Shown here one piece after another: positions 17,038-27,016 of a DNA stretch of 64,000 bases. The position numbers and the translations under genes were made by a program. Numbering within the stretch: position 1 is the first letter of the stretch; every line of letters begins with the position of its first letter. A model generated the notes under the pieces. It had not been told where the DNA came from. It searched no databases and was given only the letters and a program-made list of their open reading frames with translations. This DNA is from Subtercola endophyticus (GTDB taxonomy: Bacteria > Actinomycetota > Actinomycetes > Actinomycetales > Microbacteriaceae): assembly GCF_021044565.1 (NCBI RefSeq), contig NZ_CP087997.1, positions 2,480,001 to 2,544,000 on the forward strand, read 5' to 3'.

Positions 17038-17207
17038 TACCTACGCACCTTCAGAAAATCCTTGATTTGCCAGTATCAGTATGCGACCATATTTGAGGTC
17101 GATTGTTGCTCACAATGTCGTGGGGGTGCGACGTGAGATTAATCCCAAGCACCCAATGCTGGTCTATACGCTGACGCGTTCATCTGAGTGCGTTCGTCGG
17201 GCTGCGG

Positions 17208-17242
17208 TCACAGTGAGTACACCCATGCTCACCGTGAACACA
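17208..17242 (+). promoter_or_regulatory. twin TCACnGTGA boxes upstream of whiB1
   Basis: TCACAGTGAGTACA (17208-17221) and TCACCGTGAACACA (17229-17242) are direct repeats 21 bp apart, i.e. two helical turns, each containing the 9-bp palindrome TCACnGTGA. They lie 85-119 bp before the whiB1 ATG. The rest of the 289-bp gap (17038-17326) shows no gene. Confidence 0.5.
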
Positions 17243-17326
17243 TGCCCAGTCAAGCAGAGGCGGTCGAACAAACCCGAACTGAGGTCTGCCCGACCGAAGC
17301 ACCCGCAACACCAAGGAGTACCCCCG

Positions 17327-17575
17327 ATGGACTGGCGCGACAAAGCCGCATGCTTGACCGCAGACCCCGAACTGTTTTTTCCGGTCGGTAATACCGGCCC
17401 CGCAGTCGACCAGATCGACAAGGCGAAAGCCGTCTGCGCGCGCTGTTCGGTCACCGAGATCTGTCTGCAATACGCCCTCGAGACCGGCCAAGACAGTGGC
17501 GTCTGGGGTGGCCTCAGCGAAGACGAGCGCCGCGCACTCAAGCGCCGCGCCGCTCGCGCCCGCCGCGCCTCCTAG
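17327..17575 (+). CDS. whiB1: WhiB1-type iron-sulfur transcription factor
   Basis: An 82-residue WhiB protein. I start at the ATG at 17327 because AAGGAG lies 8 nt upstream and the family starts MDWR; the longer frame from 17081 is not needed. The four [4Fe-4S] ligands are Cys9 and the CARCSVTEIC cluster region (C-x2-C-x5-C). Then come GVWGGLSEDERRALKRR, the turn that contacts the primary sigma factor, and a basic DNA-binding tail. In M. tuberculosis WhiB1 is essential, NO-sensitive and binds SigA. Its pairing with pdtaS, convergent here, mirrors Rv3219/Rv3220c as I recall. Confidence 0.9.
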   Translation: MDWRDKAACLTADPELFFPVGNTGPAVDQIDKAKAVCARCSVTEICLQYALETGQDSGVWGGLSEDERRALKRRAARARRAS

Positions 17576-17712
17576 GCTGCACCGCTCGGGCTGCCACACC
17601 TCCGCGCCTCACGGGCTGCTGCGCTTCCGGGCTGCCTAGGCTGCCGCACTACCTGGGCTGCCGCCCTTCAGCGCGTCCTAGGCTGCCGCGCCACAGCGGC
17701 TCGGCTCAATGC
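17571..17712. repeat. degenerate GGGCTGCCGC/CCTAGGCTGC repeats
   Basis: Six or more irregularly spaced copies of a motif like YNGGCTGCCRC, four containing or resembling CCTAGGCTGC, fill the space between the convergent genes whiB1 and pdtaS. No gene or clear terminator is seen. Confidence 0.5.
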
Positions 17713-17732
17713 TGCGCTCGGCGAGCCAAGCG

Positions 17733-19235
17733 CTACGCCGCAGCTCGTTTCTTGAGCCAGCGGAACGGAATCTCGATCGTGACGACCGTTCCGCTGCCGA
17801 CCATGGTGTGCCAGTCGATGATTCCGCCGAGTTCGCCCTGAATCAGGGTGCGTACAATCTGCGTACCCAGGCCCGAGCCGACCTTACCCTCCGGTAGACC
17901 GGATCCGGTGTCTCGCACCTCGACCGTGAGCTTCTCTTCCGACCGGCGTGCGACGATCTCGACCCGGCCCTCCTGGCCTGCCAGACCGTGCTCGACGGCG
18001 TTCGTGACGAGTTCGGTGAGAGCCAGGGCCAGCGGCGTGGCGTATTCGCTCGGCAGCACCCCGAAGCTGCCGCTGAACTTCGGATGCACGGTGGTGTTGT
18101 GCGCCGAAGCGACCTCGGTGACGAGCATCAGTACGCGCTCGAAGACCACGTCGAAGTCGACCCGCTGAGCGAGCCCTTCAGACAGGGTGTCGTGCACGAC
18201 CGCGATGGCGGCGACACGGCGCATGGCCTGGGAGAGGGCATCCTTCGCGTCGTCGGAGTGCGTTCGGCGAGCCTGGATGCGCAGCAGCGAAGCCACGGTC
18301 TGCAGGTTGTTCTTGACGCGGTGGTGAATCTCGCGAATGGTCGCGTCTTTGGTGATGAGTTCACGCTCGTCGTGCCGCAGCTCGGTGACGTCGCGGCAGA
18401 GCACGATGGCCCCGAAGCGCTGCCCCCGGGTGCGCAGCGGAATGGCCCGCAGCGATACCGTCACTCCCTTGGCCTCGACATCGGTGCGCCACGGGGCTCG
18501 ACCGGTGACGACCAACGGCAGTGACTCGTCGACGACGAGGGTGCCGCTGAGCAACTGGGTCGTGACCTCTGCTAGCGACTGGCCCTCGAGTTCTTCGGCG
18601 AAACCCATCCGGTTGAAAGCAGACAGGCCGTTCGGGCTCGCGAATGTGACGGTTCCGTCGGCGTCGAGCCGAATCAGACCATCGGATGCACGCGGGGCAC
18701 CTCGACGCGGACCGGTGGGGGCGCCGAGGTCGGGAAAGTCGCCCGCAGCGATCATCGCGAACAGATCGTTGGCGCACTCGTTGAACGTCAGCTCCTGACG
18801 GCTGGGCGTGCGGGCCTCGCTGAGGTTCGTGTGCCGCGTCACCACCGCGATGGGCTTGTCGGTGGTTTTCGTGTCGGTCGGCGACAACCGTCGCAGCACG
18901 GGCACGGCGCGAACGCGGGTCGGGGTCTCTTCGTACCAATCCGGCGCCGCCGTGTCGACGATCTGGGCGCTCTGGTAGGCGTCGGTGACCTGCTTGCGCC
19001 ACTCGGCCTTGACCGCCTGACCGACGAAGTCGCGATAGAACAGGGTGGCCGATCCGGATGGCCGGGCGTGAGCCACGGCGACGAAACTGCCGTCGCTGGA
19101 GGGCACCCACAACACGATGTCGGCGAAGGCCAAGTCGGCGAGAAGCTGCCAGTCTCCGACCAGCAGGTGCAACCACTCGATGTCGGCATCGGTGGAATTG
19201 CCCTGCGCCAGCACGAGATCGCTCAAAGTAGACAC
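17733..19235 (-). CDS. pdtaS: PdtaS-type cytosolic sensor histidine kinase
   Basis: A 500-residue kinase without membrane segments. Residues 1-150 form a GAF-like domain (LHLLVGDWQLLADLAFADIV), about 180-290 a PAS domain (LIRLDADGTVTFASPNGLSA), then a HisKA_2 box with the phosphorylated His in REIHHRVKNNLQTVASLLR (about residue 304-305). The ATPase domain follows, with ELVTNAVEHGL and VEVRDTGSGLPEG. In M. tuberculosis PdtaS signals to the RNA-binding antiterminator PdtaR in response to copper and NO. The response regulator is not in the window. Start is GTG, apparently leaderless (TAGGCT 7 nt upstream). It is convergent with whiB1. Confidence 0.88.
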   Translation of the reverse strand: MSTLSDLVLAQGNSTDADIEWLHLLVGDWQLLADLAFADIVLWVPSSDGSFVAVAHARPSGSATLFYRDFVGQAVKAEWRKQVTDAYQSAQIVDTAAPDWYEETPTRVRAVPVLRRLSPTDTKTTDKPIAVVTRHTNLSEARTPSRQELTFNECANDLFAMIAAGDFPDLGAPTGPRRGAPRASDGLIRLDADGTVTFASPNGLSAFNRMGFAEELEGQSLAEVTTQLLSGTLVVDESLPLVVTGRAPWRTDVEAKGVTVSLRAIPLRTRGQRFGAIVLCRDVTELRHDERELITKDATIREIHHRVKNNLQTVASLLRIQARRTHSDDAKDALSQAMRRVAAIAVVHDTLSEGLAQRVDFDVVFERVLMLVTEVASAHNTTVHPKFSGSFGVLPSEYATPLALALTELVTNAVEHGLAGQEGRVEIVARRSEEKLTVEVRDTGSGLPEGKVGSGLGTQIVRTLIQGELGGIIDWHTMVGSGTVVTIEIPFRWLKKRAAA

Positions 19236-19242
19236 GACGTCT

Positions 19243-19248
19243 AGCCTA
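19243..19248 (-). promoter_or_regulatory. -10 box (TAGGCT) of pdtaS, leaderless
   Basis: TAGGCT on the minus strand is followed by 7 nt and the GTG start at 19235, with no ribosome-binding site. Confidence 0.5.
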
Positions 19249-19446
19249 CGACCTGGGTTCGCCCTCCCCCACGTCGGTCATCGCGGTCTTATCCACAATC
19301 GGCTCCCGCTGCTTTACACGATCAGATACACCTGCTTTAGTTGCAACACCCGAGAATCGAGAAACACTCATCAAGTTCACGCCAAACACTCAGTGCGCAG
19401 ACCCAGCGGCTCTGTGGGAGGCGTCACGTTCACCGGAGTCAACACA

Positions 19447-19872
19447 ATGAGCCAACCGTCGACCGTCGCCACGATGGAACACACCCACCCCCACACCCTC
19501 CCGGGCGCGCACGAGCCGCTCGTCTCACCAGTGTCTCCGAGCGCACGCGAATTCTTAGAGACGCTCACGCGGGTTGTTCTCGAGGTGCTCGCGGGTGTGC
19601 GAGACATCGACCAGATCGCCCGTTGGGTGTCTGATGACGTCTACAAGAACCTGTCGGCGCGGGTGAGGCTGTCGTCGCGCGCCCGGCAGGTCACCGGGCA
19701 GCGCGTCCTGCGTCCGACCTTCTGCATCGGGCGCACTGTGCTCAGTGAGCCGCTGCCGGGCGTAATCGAGGGAGTCGTCATCGTGCACGGTAAAGCCCGT
19801 TCGCGCGCGGTGGCGCTGCGGCTGGAGCACTTAGGCACGCGGTGGCGGGCGAGCACCATCACCGTGTTGTGA
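19447..19872 (+). CDS. Rv3235-family protein
   Basis: A 141-residue protein. I chose the ATG at 19447 (GGAG 8 nt upstream); the frame is open further upstream but reads as noncoding. The first 40 residues are disordered and His/Pro-rich (MEHTHPHTLPGAHEP). The folded part runs from REFLETLTRVVLEVLAGVRD through VYKNLSARV to the C-terminal motif VHGKARSRAVALRLEHLGTRWRAS, the signature of the Rv3235 (DUF6459) family found near secA in actinobacteria. The function is not known. Here the link to secA is interrupted by an IS21 element and a repeat block. A role linked to SecA is only suggested by context. Confidence 0.75.
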   Translation: MSQPSTVATMEHTHPHTLPGAHEPLVSPVSPSAREFLETLTRVVLEVLAGVRDIDQIARWVSDDVYKNLSARVRLSSRARQVTGQRVLRPTFCIGRTVLSEPLPGVIEGVVIVHGKARSRAVALRLEHLGTRWRASTITVL

Positions 19873-19876
19873 CGCG

Positions 19877-19899
19877 GGTGGCGCATCTGTAGGCCGGTG
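19877..19899. repeat. 19-bp tandem repeat, left part plus target duplication
   Basis: GGTGGCGCATCTGTAGGCC (19877-19895) is followed by GGTG, the start of a second unit. The last five bases before the IS, CGGTG (19895-19899), are repeated after it. Confidence 0.7.
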
Positions 19900-19962
19900 T
19901 GTCGGCGACGGTCTAAAACTGGGCCATTGTGTCGTTCGAAAAGTGAACGGTGTGGCGGTAGT

Positions 19963-20742
19963 TTAGCTGCGTGTTTCGGCTTTGACAGACGGCAGTGTGT
20001 CGATGCCTGCGTTCTTGAGTCGGTAGCTCGCGCCTTTCAGTGTGAGTACGTCGGCGTGGTGCACGATTCGATCGATCATCGCTGCTGCGACGGCCTGGTC
20101 CCCGAAGACGTCACCCCATTTGGCGAAGGTGAGGTTGCTGGTCAGGATCAGCGACGCGTGTTCGTAGCGGGAGGACACGAGCTGGAAGAACAAGTTCGCT
20201 GCGTCTTGCTCGAAGGGCAGATAGCCGACTTCATCGACGATGATCAGCCCGTAGCGGCGGAGCCGTTTGAGTTCGTCGGGCAGCTTCCCGGCCCGGTGGG
20301 TGTCTTGCAGGCGGGTGACCCATTCGGTCGCGGTCGCGAACAACACACGATGACCATGTCCGGCGGCCGCGACGCCCAACGCGATCGCGATGTGGGTTTT
20401 CCCTGTTCCGGGCGGCCCGAGGAGCACGACGTTCCGAGCTTCGGTGAGGTAGCCGCCCGCAGCGAGCGGGGTGATCTGGTCACGGCGGATCCCTGGCTGA
20501 TGCTCGAACGAGAAGTCCTCGATCGTTTTGTGTGCAGGGAACCCCGCGGCACGGATTCTGAGCTGCGCGCCGGACGCGTTCCTCGCCGCGACTTCCCGGT
20601 CAAGAACCGCGGCAAGGTATTCCTCATAGCTCCAGCTCGCGTCGCGAGCATGATCGGCGAGCCTGCTGGCGGCGTCTCTGATCCGAGGTGCTTTCAACGC
20701 GGTCGCGAGGTGCACGATCTGTTTCGTAGCGTCGTCCATCAC
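19963..20742 (-). CDS. istB: IS21 helper ATPase IstB
   Basis: A 259-residue AAA+ ATPase of the DnaC/IstB type. After an N-terminal helical region (residues 1-95) it has Walker A GPPGTGKTHIAIALG, Walker B LIIVDEVGYLPF, sensor-1 SLILTSNLTFAKW and the arginine segment AAAMIDRIVHHA. IstB assembles on target DNA and stimulates the IstA transposase. Its ATG overlaps the istA stop by four bases (ATGA), so it is translated by coupling. The length is normal for the family and no frameshift is present. Confidence 0.93.
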   Translation of the reverse strand: MMDDATKQIVHLATALKAPRIRDAASRLADHARDASWSYEEYLAAVLDREVAARNASGAQLRIRAAGFPAHKTIEDFSFEHQPGIRRDQITPLAAGGYLTEARNVVLLGPPGTGKTHIAIALGVAAAGHGHRVLFATATEWVTRLQDTHRAGKLPDELKRLRRYGLIIVDEVGYLPFEQDAANLFFQLVSSRYEHASLILTSNLTFAKWGDVFGDQAVAAAMIDRIVHHADVLTLKGASYRLKNAGIDTLPSVKAETRS

Positions 20743-21965
20743 GCGACCTCGATCCCGAACGCACGATCGTAATCGGCGAGGTCACGCACGAGCTCGAGTT
20801 CCTCGGAGCCCGAGGGCCTGGGTTGTTGGAACTCCGCACGCAGCCGCGCTGCGGTCTGAACATGCTCTGGTGCCGTCACGATAATCCCGGAGCCCCATTC
20901 GCGATCGTGTGAGGCCACCAGCCGATCGCCTTGCCGCACCGTGACGTGCGATAGATCGGCGCGGATATCGATCATCCGGCCTGATGCTGTCGGGTCGACG
21001 GAGTAGTCATTCCCTGCGATGCTCACATAGTAGTCGCGGCCGAGCCGGACCCGGTTCTGATGCCCCAACGTCGGGACGACGGGCGGCAATGGCAGCATCC
21101 GGGCCCGATCGTTACTGATCAGGTCGACCGGGCGTGCGTTCAACGACCGCACTTTCCGGTTGTTCGCGCGTGGCAGCCACTCGGTCAGCTGTCGGTTGAA
21201 GTCATCCGGTGATGCGAAGCGTCGGCCGGGGAGGAACGACGTTTCGAGGTATCCGTTGGCGCGTTCGACGATGCCCTTGGACTCGGGATCAAATGGTTTC
21301 AGCTGCACGATCCTCGTCGCTAACGCCCCGGTGAACCCTGTCACTCCCTCGGCGAGTTTGTTCCGGCGGCCGATGCCAGCCTCGTTGTCCCAGATCAGTC
21401 GCCGAGGTACCGCGCCGAGTTGCTCCGCGAGCAAAGACCACATCCCGGCGACGAGGTCCGGTGTCGTCCGCGAGGGCAGCATCCGTGCCGTGATGAACCT
21501 CGAGTGCGAGGCCACGATCACCAACACCGGTAACGGCGCTGTCCGGCCCTGCGTTGGCACCTCGGCCGGCGGGAACCATAGATCGCACTGCGCCTGATCG
21601 CCGGCGTCGTACAGCAGTCGGTCCGCGGGATCGATCGGCCGATACTCCGGCCGCAACCTGGCCACGTTCTGTCGGAACCAGGTGATCGACCCCGGCCAGC
21701 CCACCCGCTCCGCGATCACTGTCGCGGGCATCGAGGGAACATCCTGCAGCAGAGACCGCACCCGATCCTCGAACCCGCTGAACGACGTCACGGCCGGTGC
21801 CCGCTCGTACTTCGGTGACGATTCCGACGCCACCGCCTTCACGACCGTGGTCCGCGAGATACCCAACTGCGCTGCGATCCGCGCCTTCGGAACCCCATCC
21901 GCTGCCAGACGACGAATCAACGCCCAATCCTCCAAAGTGATCACTCTCCAATCGTGAGTGTTCAC
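20739..21965 (-). CDS. istA: IS21 transposase IstA
   Basis: A 408-residue DDE transposase. The N-terminal HTH reads LEDWALIRRLAADGVPKARI and continues into a resolvase-like helix, AAQLGISRTTVVKAV. The catalytic core has the first Asp in DQAQCDLWFPPAE, the second in RLIWDNEAGIGRR, and the Glu in PESKGIVERANGYLE. A beta-barrel domain follows. It cuts and joins the element's ends with IstB. The likely start is GTG at 21965, inside the right terminal repeat, so its promoter may lie within or beyond the IS end. It is intact by reading frame. Confidence 0.92.
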   Translation of the reverse strand: MNTHDWRVITLEDWALIRRLAADGVPKARIAAQLGISRTTVVKAVASESSPKYERAPAVTSFSGFEDRVRSLLQDVPSMPATVIAERVGWPGSITWFRQNVARLRPEYRPIDPADRLLYDAGDQAQCDLWFPPAEVPTQGRTAPLPVLVIVASHSRFITARMLPSRTTPDLVAGMWSLLAEQLGAVPRRLIWDNEAGIGRRNKLAEGVTGFTGALATRIVQLKPFDPESKGIVERANGYLETSFLPGRRFASPDDFNRQLTEWLPRANNRKVRSLNARPVDLISNDRARMLPLPPVVPTLGHQNRVRLGRDYYVSIAGNDYSVDPTASGRMIDIRADLSHVTVRQGDRLVASHDREWGSGIIVTAPEHVQTAARLRAEFQQPRPSGSEELELVRDLADYDRAFGIEVA

Positions 21966-22008
21966 TTTTCAAACGTCGCTACTGTTCAGTTTTCAAGCGT
22001 CGCCGACA

Positions 22009-22028
22009 CGGTGGCGCATCTGTAGGCC
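22009..22028. repeat. 19-bp tandem repeat, right part plus target duplication
   Basis: CGGTG (22009-22013, target copy) continues as GCGCATCTGTAGGCC, completing the second 19-bp unit; GGTGGCGCG, the start of a third, degenerate unit, follows. This explains the 23-bp identity on both sides of the IS. Confidence 0.7.
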
Positions 22029-22084
22029 GGTGGCGCGTCGGGCGCCGAGGGGTCGGCGCGTCGGCGAGCGCCGACCGGATGCTC

Positions 22085-22136
22085 GGGTGACCGTGCAACG
22101 CCGGACGCGCGGGCGACCGTGCAACGCCGGACGCTC
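22085..22136. repeat. 26-bp direct tandem repeat
   Basis: Two adjacent 26-bp units, GGGtGACCGTGCAACGCCGG plus ACGCgC and a near-identical second unit, differ at two positions; a third unit fades out. The surrounding 22029-22340 is GC-rich with no convincing gene. Confidence 0.6.
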
Positions 22137-22341
22137 GTCCACCGTGCACTCGCCCTTCGCAGGCTACCGGGCACTCGCACAATCGGGCACCGCGAACCCG
22201 CCCGGCGCAGGCCACCACGCACCCGCCTATCGCGACCCCCGCTCACCCGCCCGGCGCAGACCACCCACGCACCCGCCCGAACCGCAGCCACCACGCACCA
22301 GCCGAAGCGCAGCGACCGTGCACCAGCCGGTCGCGCGGCAC

Positions 22342-22404
22342 TTTGGCTCAACCGCGGTAGTTCGAAAGGGCGCGCGAACGCCGAACTACCGCGCTTCCGC
22401 CAAA
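22342..22404. repeat. long intergenic hairpin, copy A
   Basis: CGCGGTAGTTCG (22353-22364) and CGAACTACCGCG (22382-22393) enclose a 17-nt loop; TTTGGC and GCCAAA extend the stem outside. The central 41 bp recur in copy B. Confidence 0.75.
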
Positions 22405-22639
22405 ACAGCGCGGGGCACTACGGCTGCGCGCGACCGGGGAGCCGCGGCGTCGGGCACCGAGGGCACTGGGCGAGCGACCGGGCACCGTCCGTCCGTGCTG
22501 GCGCGGCGGCGGACACTGGCGTCGGGCCCGGTGGCCTGTGGCGAGCGGGTACGCGGATGATGGTGCGGTCGCCGAAGGCAGGTGGGCCTGTATAGGGCGG
22601 ACACACGGTGAGCGTGCATTCACCGAGAGCGCGGCCCTT

Positions 22640-22698
22640 TGGCACAAGTGCGGTAGTTCGAAAGGGCGCGCGAACGCCGAACTACCGCGCTTTCGCCA
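22640..22698. repeat. long intergenic hairpin, copy B
   Basis: GCGGTAGTTCG (22650-22660) and CGAACTACCGC (22678-22688) enclose the same 17-nt loop as copy A. AAGT/GCTT and TGGC/GCCA extend the stem. It is 296 bp from copy A in the same orientation, suggesting duplication of a unit rather than convergence. Confidence 0.75.
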
Positions 22699-22720
22699 CG
22701 GCAGCGCCGGCGGGCCCACC

Positions 22721-22962
22721 GGGCGACTGCCGCGATTCGAGCGGGCCACCGCCACGGTTCGAGCGGGCCACCACCGCGATTCGAGAGGGCCACCACCGCG
22801 ATTCGAGAGGGCCACCACCACGGCTCGAGAGGGCCACCGCCACGGTTCGAACGGGCCACCACCACGGTTCGAGAGGGCCACCGCCACGGTTCGAACGGGC
22901 CACCACCACGGTTCGAGAGGGCCACCGCCGCGGTTCGAGAGGGCCACCGCCGCGGTTCGAGC
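22721..22962. repeat. 22-bp minisatellite, 11 units
   Basis: Eleven head-to-tail 22-bp units begin every 22 bp from 22721 (first unit degenerate) to 22941. The consensus is GGGCCACCRCC followed by RCGRTTCGARM. A 22-bp period cannot be an in-frame coding repeat, and all open frames here are repeat artefacts. Units alternate between a few variants (GAGA versus GAAC ends). Adjacent units have no unique spacers, so it is not a CRISPR array. Confidence 0.9.
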
Positions 22963-23040
22963 GGGGGCGTGCAGGACGCCACGGCAGCGTCGGCGCGCGC
23001 GCCGGGCGACCGCCGCGGTTCGAACGGGACACTGCCACGC

Positions 23041-23108
23041 CTCGAGCGGGCGCGTGCAGGCCGAACGGGCGCGGCTCGAGCGGGCGCGTGCAGGCCGAAC
23101 GGGCGCGG
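23041..23108. repeat. 34-bp perfect tandem repeat next to the secA 3' end
   Basis: Two identical 34-bp units starting CTCGAGCGGGCGCGTGCAGG, with a degraded third. They share the TTCGA/CTCGA core with the 22-bp array. They end 47 bp before the secA stop. Confidence 0.75.
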
Positions 23109-23154
23109 TTCGTGCGGGGCGAACGCGCCGGACTGGCGCGGGCGGTACGGCGGG

Positions 23155-26040
<2,886 letters not shown>

Positions 26041-26131
26041 GTGAAATCTCCTACCGATCCAGCCGAAGATTCAGCCAGTTATCCGTGCAATCTTAGTTGC
26101 GATACCTGAGGGTCTTCTAAACGAGCGCTGA

Positions 26132-26158
26132 GGGCGCGACGATCGACTCGTCGCGCCC
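26132..26158 (-). terminator. hairpin between hpf and secA
   Basis: GGGCGCGACGA and TCGTCGCGCCC form a perfect 11-bp stem with a 5-nt loop, 26 nt after the hpf stop. There is no strong T-run; it may terminate partly or protect the hpf mRNA 3' end. Confidence 0.65.
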
Positions 26159-26183
26159 CCAGGCGTCATTCGCACTCGGGCCG

Positions 26184-26897
26184 TTACGAGAAGACCCGCT
26201 CGGCCTCGAGCGGCGCCGCCACCAGCGGCGAAGTGTGGTCGTCGAGCCCGATGACCCCGTAGTCCCAGCCCTTTCGGCGGTAGACCACGCTCGGCCGATT
26301 CGTGTCGGCGTCGATGAAGAGGTAGAAGTCATGCCCGACCAGCTCCATCAGGTAGAGAGCGTCGTCGACGCTCATCGGAGCGGCCGCGAACACCTTCTTT
26401 CGAATGACCACCGGCGACCAGTCTTCTTCGGTCTGCGCGGTCTCTGTCGCCCGCGTGTCGTCTGCCGGGGGCACCACGGCAACGGCGCCGGTGCTCACAC
26501 CGGCCAGCGCCTCGGCTTCGGCCGGCACGACGTCGATCACGCTGAAGCCACCGGTGCTCGCCTCGTGCAGCGAGACCGGGCGATGGTGCCCGCGATGCAC
26601 CTTCTTGCGGTCTTTCGCCCGGCGCACGCGCTCCATGAGCTTGCCGATCGCCAGGTCGAAAGCGACGTATTTGTCGCTGCCTGCGCTCTCGGCGCGAACG
26701 ACGGGACCGGGGCCGATCAGCGTCAGTTCGACCCTGTCGTCGCCACCCGAGGCGTTCGCGGAATTGTGCCGGCAGACCTTGACCTCGAGCACGAGTGCAC
26801 GATCGGCGAGAAGAGAGACTTTCTCTGCCTTCTCCGTCGCATAACTGCGAAATCGGTCAGTGATCCCTAGGTTGCGGCCCGTGATGTTGATCTCCAT
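26184..26897 (-). CDS. hpf: ribosome hibernation promoting factor, long form
   Basis: A 237-residue long HPF. The N-terminal S30AE domain (MEINITGRNLGITDRFRSYA to about residue 100) binds between the ribosomal subunits. A linker of about 60 residues, Ala/Val/Thr-rich, leads to the C-terminal dimerisation domain with DALYLMELVGHDFYLFIDAD, followed by RPSVVYRRKGWDYGVIGL. Long HPF makes 100S ribosome dimers in stationary phase. AGGAGA precedes the ATG. Upstream, an inverted repeat GGTCAAA (26935-26941) / TTTGACC (26960-26966) may be regulatory. The position between comF and secA is conserved in actinobacteria. Confidence 0.93.
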   Translation of the reverse strand: MEINITGRNLGITDRFRSYATEKAEKVSLLADRALVLEVKVCRHNSANASGGDDRVELTLIGPGPVVRAESAGSDKYVAFDLAIGKLMERVRRAKDRKKVHRGHHRPVSLHEASTGGFSVIDVVPAEAEALAGVSTGAVAVVPPADDTRATETAQTEEDWSPVVIRKKVFAAAPMSVDDALYLMELVGHDFYLFIDADTNRPSVVYRRKGWDYGVIGLDDHTSPLVAAPLEAERVFS

Positions 26898-27016
26898 GGC
26901 AATCTCCTAGTCTCAAAAAGACACGCCGCCTTGTGGTCAAAGCGAGTTCCTCCGCGCCTTTTGACCCACCGTACTCGCCACCCCTCTGTCTGTCACCAGC
27001 TGGAGCTGAGTTCGCC

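Larger units (their letters stand above)
19900..22008 (-). mobile_element. IS21-family insertion sequence, complete
   Basis: The 2.1-kb element carries istA and istB overlapping as ATGA. Its ends are inverted: the left end reads TGTCGGCGACGG and the right end, read inwards, TGTCGGCGACGC. Further matches follow (AAAACTG, and GAAAAGTGAAC about 35-47 bp in), giving the roughly 50-bp multi-part terminal repeats typical of IS21. Flanking CGGTG/CGGTG is a 5-bp target duplication. Both genes are open and their motifs intact, so the element may still be mobile. Confidence 0.92.

Noticed and set aside
17081..17326. Extended N-terminus of whiB1 to 17081
   Set aside because: AAGGAG and the family start MDWR lie at 17327; the upstream frame covers the twin regulatory boxes.
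19877..22031. A 23-bp target-site duplication around the IS21 element
   Set aside because: A 5-bp duplication (CGGTG) inside an existing 19-bp tandem repeat explains the identity and fits IS21 behaviour.
22721..22962. Repeat array as a CRISPR
   Set aside because: Units are adjacent with no unique spacers, 22 bp long, and no cas genes are in the window.
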